Source: UBA1765 sp045615885 (GTDB lineage: Bacteria > Fibrobacterota > Fibrobacteria > Fibrobacterales > Fibrobacteraceae). From it: a DNA stretch of 42,472 bases. Shown here piece by piece: positions 37,425-42,472 of the stretch. Position numbers and translations under genes: made by a program. Below the pieces are notes generated by a model that was not told where the DNA came from, searched no databases, and was given only the letters and a program-made list of their open reading frames with translations. The stretch covers positions 1-42,472 of the forward strand of contig JAZLFR010000029.1 of NCBI GenBank assembly GCA_045615885.1. The letters are read 5' to 3'. Every line of letters starts with the position of its first letter. Within the stretch, counting starts at the first letter, position 1.

Positions 37425-38708
37425 TTACTTTGCCAAACGGGCAAGGCCCTTCTTACCAATGTCCTTGCGGTAGAACACGCCGTCGAACTTCACTTCTGCA
37501 GCGCCTGCATAAGCGGTGTTGAGAGCGTCCTGGAGAGTTGCGCCACTTGCGACAACGCCAAACACGCGGCCACCGTTTGTAACGAGCTTGCCGTCAACCA
37601 TCTTGGTGCCAGCGTGGAGCACAGAAACGCCCTTTGCTTCGGCAGCGTCAATGCCTGTTACCACCTTGCCCTTTTCGTAGGAGCCCGGGTAACCAGCGCT
37701 AGCAAGAACGATGATTGCAGCGCTGCCCTTAGGCGGCTTCGGTGTACCGAGCTTTGCGATTTCGCCCTTTTCGGCAGCATCGAACAATTCAAGAACGTCG
37801 CCGTCGTAAAGCGGCAAAACGATCTGGCATTCCGGGTCACCAAGGCGGCAGTTGTATTCCACAACCTTCGGGCCCTTGCTCGTTACCATGATACCTACGT
37901 AGAGAACGCCAGTGTAAGGCTTGCCTTCTGCTGCCATGCCCTTGAGGGTCGGTTCAATAATCTTTGCCTTGACTTCGGCGAGCAATTCATCTGTTACAAC
38001 CGGAGCCGGAGCGTAAGCGCCCATGCCACCAGTGTTCGGGCCCTTGTCGTCGTCAAAGACGCGCTTGTGGTCCTGAGCAGAAGTCAAAATCACATAGTCC
38101 TTGCCATCGCAAACAACAAAGATGGAAGCTTCTTCGCCATCCATGAATTCTTCGATAACAACGGTCTTGCCGCTTTCACCAAAGATTGCCTTTTCACCAA
38201 GCATTTCTTCAATGGCTTCGTTAGCTTCGGCATCTGTCATGCAAACAACGGCCCCCTTACCTGCTGCAAGGCCACTTGCCTTAACAACTATCGGAGCCGG
38301 GTGTTCTGCAAGGAACTTCTTTGCAGAAGCGAGGTCGGTAAATGTTTCGTAGGCAGCTGTCGGGACATTATACTTTTTCATGATGTCCTTACTGAATGCC
38401 TTGCTACCTTCAAGAGCAGCTGCGCCTGCAGTCGGGCCGAATGCGCGAAGGCCGCGTGCGCGGAATTCGTCTACAACGCCTGCGACGAGCGGGATTTCTG
38501 GGCCAATGATTGCAAGGTCAACATGTTCAGCCTGGGCGAGGTCTGCGATTGCCTTTGGGTCTGCGACATCTACAGGGAAGCACTTGCCAAGGTTTGCCAT
38601 GCCTGGGTTACCTGGAGCGCAAATGAGTTCACTGCACTTTGGAGACTTGCTTACAGCGAGGGCGATTGCATGTTCACGGCCACCGCTACCGACTACGAGA
38701 ATCTTCAT
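37425..38708 (-). CDS. purD: Phosphoribosylamine-glycine ligase
   Basis: The 427-residue ATP-grasp enzyme joins phosphoribosylamine and glycine to form GAR. Motifs: ILVVGSGGREHAIA (about residues 3-16), CAPGNPGM (about 32-39), the ATP-grasp core VVKASGLAAGKGAVVC (about 145-160), EEFMDGEEASIF (about 181-192), DHKRVFDDDKGPNTGGMGAY (about 210-229) and the metal-binding VVEYNCRLGDPECQ (about 284-297). The ATG at 38708 is preceded by AGAGGT and gives the canonical MKILVVG start. A longer frame opens at 38786 but reads through GACGAGAG-type repeat DNA. purE follows in the same operon. Confidence 0.95.
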   Translation of the reverse strand: MKILVVGSGGREHAIALAVSKSPKCSELICAPGNPGMANLGKCFPVDVADPKAIADLAQAEHVDLAIIGPEIPLVAGVVDEFRARGLRAFGPTAGAAALEGSKAFSKDIMKKYNVPTAAYETFTDLASAKKFLAEHPAPIVVKASGLAAGKGAVVCMTDAEANEAIEEMLGEKAIFGESGKTVVIEEFMDGEEASIFVVCDGKDYVILTSAQDHKRVFDDDKGPNTGGMGAYAPAPVVTDELLAEVKAKIIEPTLKGMAAEGKPYTGVLYVGIMVTSKGPKVVEYNCRLGDPECQIVLPLYDGDVLELFDAAEKGEIAKLGTPKPPKGSAAIIVLASAGYPGSYEKGKVVTGIDAAEAKGVSVLHAGTKMVDGKLVTNGGRVFGVVASGATLQDALNTAYAGAAEVKFDGVFYRKDIGKKGLARLAK

Positions 38709-38881
38709 AAATACCTCTGGAACTTTAGACGAGAGACTAGAGACGAAAGACGAGAGATGTTTTCGAATCGGGACTCGCGCCCACAAAATAGTTTATGGGT
38801 AAAAAGTAGAAAAAAGCTATGGAGAAAGTTAATGCAAGCGTAGCGCCATAGCTAAAAATGGTACTACATTAAGGAACTACT

Positions 38882-39757
38882 CTACATGCAGTGCTTCTGG
38901 ATTTCTGCGATAGAAAGGCCGGTGCCCTTGGAAACCAGTTCCACGGAAAGGCCCATGGCAAGGAAGTTCTTGGCAGATTGTACCAATCCTTCCTTACGGA
39001 TTACATCGGCTACAGACACGAAGCCGTTGCGCTTGCGTTCTGCCATGATTTCTGGACGGTCCATGATAGCCTCCCTGTATTCCGAAGATGATTCCTCACC
39101 TAAGTATAGCAAAACTTCCTGAATAAAGTTATCATCAATTTTATTTTTCGGGTCAAGGAAGTACGCCATGGCCTTGTCCATGAGTGGCTTGTACTTTTCG
39201 GCATTAAACACATACTTCATGGCTACAAGTGTGAGTGCCACGTAAGGGTTCAACTTGTTGAAGTCGATATTCCCTACTTCCTTGCCCACATTGATCATCT
39301 CGATTTTGAAGGGATAACCGATGTCGTGAAAGTATTCAGGGTACTTGGCGTAGAGTTTTGCCTTCAGCGGATTCCACTTGATTTCGCCGTTATAGACAAT
39401 TACCGCAACCATTGGGCAGTCGGGGCGACTGAGACGGAACAGTTCGTAAAAGTAATGCTCCAGCTGGGAAACAACTTCGCTATCGGGGTAAGACTTGTGC
39501 TCCAGAACGAGGCCCACAAAGAGTTTGGCTTTGTTCTTTGAATTCTTGATTTTGAGGGTGAAGGCAAGGTCAGCGGAGCCTTTTAAGCCTTGGCGGGTTG
39601 TTTCGCCGCGTTCAGCACGCATGGTCTTGAGGTCAACTACTTGCAAGAACTTCGCAAGGCTCTTATTCTTTTGTGCGGCAAGTTTCAGCAACGAGGCTGC
39701 GCGCTTAGGTTCCTTGAAGGCAGTCTTGAAAATGCCATCGTGATCTTTTGTATTCAT
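38882..39757 (-). CDS. Rpn/YhgA-type nuclease, putative transposase (PF04754-like)
   Basis: The 291-residue protein starts NTKDHDGIFKTAFKEPKRA, the classic YhgA/Rpn opening, and has the nuclease core SADLAFTLKI ... FVGLVLEHKSYPD (about residues 60-93, D...ExK), followed by QLEHYFYELFRL. A helical region and the C-terminal LSVELVSKGTGLSIAEIQKH complete it. It is a different subfamily from the two copies at 9736 and 24924, which have ExQ. The ATG at 39757 is preceded by AAAGGAAA; a longer frame from 39781 adds eight residues that overlap this ribosome site. Related E. coli Rpn proteins are DNA endonucleases. Confidence 0.84.
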   Translation of the reverse strand: MNTKDHDGIFKTAFKEPKRAASLLKLAAQKNKSLAKFLQVVDLKTMRAERGETTRQGLKGSADLAFTLKIKNSKNKAKLFVGLVLEHKSYPDSEVVSQLEHYFYELFRLSRPDCPMVAVIVYNGEIKWNPLKAKLYAKYPEYFHDIGYPFKIEMINVGKEVGNIDFNKLNPYVALTLVAMKYVFNAEKYKPLMDKAMAYFLDPKNKIDDNFIQEVLLYLGEESSSEYREAIMDRPEIMAERKRNGFVSVADVIRKEGLVQSAKNFLAMGLSVELVSKGTGLSIAEIQKHCM

Positions 39758-39880
39758 AGATTTTCCTTTCCTTGCAAACAAGCGGAAACTGCAAGGAATA
39801 TTGAGTTAGGTGTGTGCAAATTTTGCACGGAATGTAATTTAGAAACCTCAAGCGTCAAAATATGACATTTAAAAAATATA

Positions 39881-39913
39881 AAAAAACACTCGTTGCCCCT
39901 ACGGTTTCGAGTG
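39881..39913 (-). terminator. Intrinsic terminator of the FISUMP lipoprotein gene
   Basis: On the minus strand CACTCG (39913-39908) pairs with CGAGTG (39892-39887) around a 15-base loop containing a further weak stem. Seven T residues follow at 39887-39881. It lies between the FISUMP stop and the Rpn start. Confidence 0.65.
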
Positions 39914-39999
39914 GTATTTCTGATTTTTTCGGGGCGTCCTTGGCAGGCTCGCTTAGTTCGCTTTGCCTAGGCCACCATTAGGCTTGGCTTACGCCATGC

Positions 40000-42219
40000 C
40001 TAATTTGAGTTCCTGAGGCAACGAACAGAGAATGCGTCGTACTTGCTGCCACCATAGTTGCCCACGTAGACGTCGTTGTAGAGGAAATTCCAACCGCTCG
40101 CGCGGTTACTACTGTACTCAGTAGAACTCCAGAAGTTCGCGTCGCCGCCCTCGTTGAGGAAGACACCATCGTAGCGGCGGTAGCCCGCCGGCAGAACAGC
40201 GAAGCCAAAGGAATCTGTACCATTGCGACTATTCCAACCGCTGGTGGACCTCAGCGTCTTACCGCCATCACCTACGGCAGTCCACAAAGTAATCCACTCT
40301 GTTTCGTTGGGCAAATGCCAGCCATCGGGGCAAACGCCTTGAACTCTGCCGATACGATTGCAGCTATTACCATAAGCACAGCTTGCATTGTCCATGGCAA
40401 CTTCCCAAGTGTACAGGCGACCGTACTTGGAGCAATTTGTGCTTTCATTATCATAGCAGCCGCTCCATGCGTAGCTACCCATGCTAGACACGTTACCTGG
40501 ATTGTAGTTCAAGTTCTCCGCCATCCAGGTCTGGGTGCCGATGGTGACGGTCTTGTAGGTTTGACCATCGCGAGCATCGGTAAACTCGCCATAGTCAATG
40601 TTTGGGTTCAGGTAGGCCCAGTTTGCCTTGGAACTGCCCGGATCCTCGAGCGGGGTCGAGGAGGACGAGATTGTTGGGGTCGAGGACGAAGAACTCGATG
40701 GCTTCGCCTGCGAGCTCGACGAGGAGGCTACGCTCCCCTCGTCAGAGTCCCTGAGGCAACGAACAGAGAATGCGTCGTCCTTAAAGTTCCAATTGAGGCT
40801 CACGTCGTCGTTGTAGCTGAAGTACCAACGGTTCGCGCGGTTACTATTGTACTCAGTAGAACTCCAGAAGTACGCGTAGTTGCCCTCGAGGTCGAAGAAG
40901 CCACCGTCGACGCGGCGGCCCGCAGGCAGAACAGCAAAGCCAAAGGAATCTGTTCCATTGCCACTATTCCAACCGCTAGTTGATTTCAGTTTCCGACCAT
41001 CGGTGCTAGTCCCACCCACATAAGTGAACAGGGTTTTCCACTCATCGTTACTAGGCAAATGCCAGCCATCGGAGCAAACGCCTTGAACTATGCCACCAGG
41101 ATTACAACTCTTGCCATAAGCACAGCTTGCGTCATTCATGGCAACCTCCCATGTGTACAGGCGACCGTACTTGGAACAGTTTCTTTCATTATCATAGCAG
41201 CCGCTCCATGCGTAGATACCCATGCTAGACACGTAACCAGGATTGTAGTTCAAATTCTCAGCCATCCAGGTCTGGGTGCCAATGGTGACGGTCTTGTACA
41301 CCTGGCCGTCGCGGGCGTCGATCATGGTGCCGTAGTCAATGTTTGGGTTCAGGTAGGCCCAGTTTGCCTTGGAACTACTGCTGAGATCCTCGGTCGGGGC
41401 CGAGGATGACGAGAGCATCAAGGCCGAGGATGACGACTCCACCACTTCCCAGTGTTCTCCTTCGACTTCTTCCCATTCGCCATAGGCGTTACATTCGTAG
41501 TACTTGTCTGAATCTGCGATATGGTATTTGTCGCCTACTTCGCAAAGTTCTGCGTCAGAGGAGCTGCCGGGATCCTCGGTCGGGGCCGAGGATGACGAGA
41601 GTGCCAGGGTCGAGGATGACGAGTGTGTCAACGTTGAGGAGGAGGAAGCTACTGGTTCTAGAGCCTCGACAGAAGAAGAGGATATTTCCTTGGCAGAAGT
41701 CCATTTCCCATCGGAGCATACATAAACCAACAAATCACTTTCAACAAGCGCAGTGTTACCATCGCGTTTTTCAGTGCAGTTTGGCAGATCTTCAAATGTT
41801 TCGTAAACAGAAGTTCCTGTCTTTGAGCTGCTCGATTCTTCGACTGGTTCGACAGGCTTACCAACCTGTTCTGGGTCCTTGACACTGGAGGAACTTTCCT
41901 CATCTTCATCTAGAATCCGGCGGCTAGAAGATGATTTCTCGCTGGAACTAGATTTTTCATCTTTTCCATCGTCAACGTCAGTCTTCACCCACTCGCCATC
42001 TTCGCAAAGATAATACGCATCTTCAGAAGCAACATACTTGATGTCGCCGTCGTTGCGTGTCTTGCAGGCGCCGAGTTCTTCGCCGATTGGCTCGTCTTGT
42101 TCGTCGCCAGAGGCAATGTTATCAAGTTTGGAGCTGCCGCGGTCATCGCTGCAGGCCACAAGACCCACGGCAGCAAGTGAAATAACCCCAAATACAAAAG
42201 ACTTCTTAGATAATGCCAT
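40000..42219 (-). CDS. FISUMP-domain lipoprotein (two domains, poly-Ser linkers)
   Basis: The 739-residue protein begins with a lipoprotein signal, ALSKKSFVFGVISLAAVGLVAC (two parts; the lipidated Cys is about residue 23), then SDD. Three small Cys-bearing modules follow, each ending in a YxCxxGxW pattern: YYLCEDGEW, VYVCSDGKW and YYECNAYGEW. Two FISUMP domains (about 285-490 and 535-739) come next, each with TIGTQTWMAENLNYNPG, YGRLYTWEVAM, DGWHLP, GTDSFGFAVLPAG, FWSSTEY and DAFSVRCLR. Linkers are SSSS-rich, as in many Fibrobacter surface proteins. Family function is unknown. The ATG at 42219 has GAAGGAGC upstream; a longer frame from 42369 is not supported. The two domains are encoded by a ~740-base tandem duplication. 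Confidence 0.92.
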   Translation of the reverse strand: MALSKKSFVFGVISLAAVGLVACSDDRGSSKLDNIASGDEQDEPIGEELGACKTRNDGDIKYVASEDAYYLCEDGEWVKTDVDDGKDEKSSSSEKSSSSRRILDEDEESSSSVKDPEQVGKPVEPVEESSSSKTGTSVYETFEDLPNCTEKRDGNTALVESDLLVYVCSDGKWTSAKEISSSSVEALEPVASSSSTLTHSSSSTLALSSSSAPTEDPGSSSDAELCEVGDKYHIADSDKYYECNAYGEWEEVEGEHWEVVESSSSALMLSSSSAPTEDLSSSSKANWAYLNPNIDYGTMIDARDGQVYKTVTIGTQTWMAENLNYNPGYVSSMGIYAWSGCYDNERNCSKYGRLYTWEVAMNDASCAYGKSCNPGGIVQGVCSDGWHLPSNDEWKTLFTYVGGTSTDGRKLKSTSGWNSGNGTDSFGFAVLPAGRRVDGGFFDLEGNYAYFWSSTEYNSNRANRWYFSYNDDVSLNWNFKDDAFSVRCLRDSDEGSVASSSSSQAKPSSSSSSTPTISSSSTPLEDPGSSKANWAYLNPNIDYGEFTDARDGQTYKTVTIGTQTWMAENLNYNPGNVSSMGSYAWSGCYDNESTNCSKYGRLYTWEVAMDNASCAYGNSCNRIGRVQGVCPDGWHLPNETEWITLWTAVGDGGKTLRSTSGWNSRNGTDSFGFAVLPAGYRRYDGVFLNEGGDANFWSSTEYSSNRASGWNFLYNDVYVGNYGGSKYDAFSVRCLRNSN

Positions 42220-42472
42220 AAAAAGCTCCTTCAAGGGAAAGATACATTTTTTAGGGAATGAATGCAATGACTGGTAAGAGAACAGAGAACAGAGGACAGA
42301 GACTAGACAATTGTAATTTCCCGTGTCATGACGAGCAACGCGCGGCCATCCAGCAACACTGAAAAGCAATGCTCTGGATTGCTTCGCAGGGCCAGAGCCC
42401 CGCTTGCCCTACGGGCGCCAAAAGCGCGTTAACTAAACTAACATTGTATGCTTGCGCATGCATGCCTTCGGC
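42220..42472. other. Intergenic region at the right end
   Basis: After the FISUMP ribosome site there is an ACAGAGAACAGAGGACAGAG run (42280-42301), then a palindromic extragenic element starting GTCATGACGAGCAACGCG at 42325 whose right arm (CTGGATTGCTTCGC) is diverged. Then comes GC-rich sequence with GCCCTACGGGCGCC and a terminal palindromic GCATGCATGC. No gene is supported in these 253 bases. Confidence 0.55.

Noticed and set aside
42372..42440. Third copy of the 145 bp AbiE-flanking repeat, inverted, at the right end
   Set aside because: Only short GC-rich words such as GCCCGTAGGGCAAG are similar to the repeat; the hairpin core and the GCGTTAGG start are absent.

Overview
The window looks like chromosomal DNA from a Fibrobacter species (phylum Fibrobacterota). 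The strongest marker is the lipoprotein at 40000-42219. It carries two copies of the FISUMP domain (Fibrobacter succinogenes major paralogous domain, TIGR02145) joined by poly-serine linkers. Supporting evidence is a Gram-negative envelope gene (lpxB), signal-peptide proteins of outer-membrane type, a fused aroK-aroB gene, and many low-complexity intergenic repeats (GACGAGAG, ACAGAGGACAGAG and CTAGTTACTAG types). The assignment to genus is inference; no rRNA gene is present.

Layout. 1-2150: the 3' tip of an Rpn-like gene, then an AbiEi/AbiEii type IV toxin-antitoxin pair bracketed by two direct copies of a ~145 bp repeat. 2564-6138: sulfur amino acid genes (a Cys/Met-metabolism PLP enzyme, a MalY/PatB-type C-S lyase, cysE), with a 21-codon stump of a short-chain dehydrogenase between the last two. 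6169-8136: xpt-pbuX xanthine salvage operon on the minus strand. 8266-9676: a divergent QueD-like protein and an ApaH-like phosphoesterase. 9736-10779: an Rpn-family nuclease. 10964-14059: mutL convergent with lpxB. 14262-17738: an aroE, aroKB and sugar-nucleotide reductase cluster. 17842-17937: a 31-residue basic ribosomal-type peptide with its own promoter and terminator. 18045-21219: recD2, a periplasmic TlpA-like protein and thioredoxin. 21271-24810: polA followed by a DUF975-like membrane protein.

The second half starts with another Rpn gene (24924-25892), then an unassigned structured RNA (about 26001-26257, minus) and bioB. nrnA and an SDR follow on the plus strand, then dus with a small upstream ORF (minus) and a LOG-family gene. 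31586-34386 is a two-gene operon: a Ser/Thr protein kinase and a large membrane protein with an internal extracytoplasmic duplication. Next come tRNA-Arg(CCG), two exported envelope proteins, purE-purD, an Rpn/YhgA-type gene and the FISUMP lipoprotein. Two inverted copies of a 38 bp repeat (31247 and 36877) bracket the kinase-to-envelope block.

Most genes are ordinary housekeeping. The points most worth a second look are the structured RNA, the kinase/membrane-protein pair, the repeat-bracketed AbiE module, intergenic-type repeats translated inside mutL and at the lpxB C-terminus, MutL's degenerate endonuclease motifs, and the QueD-like protein that lacks the usual catalytic cysteine but carries a zinc ribbon.
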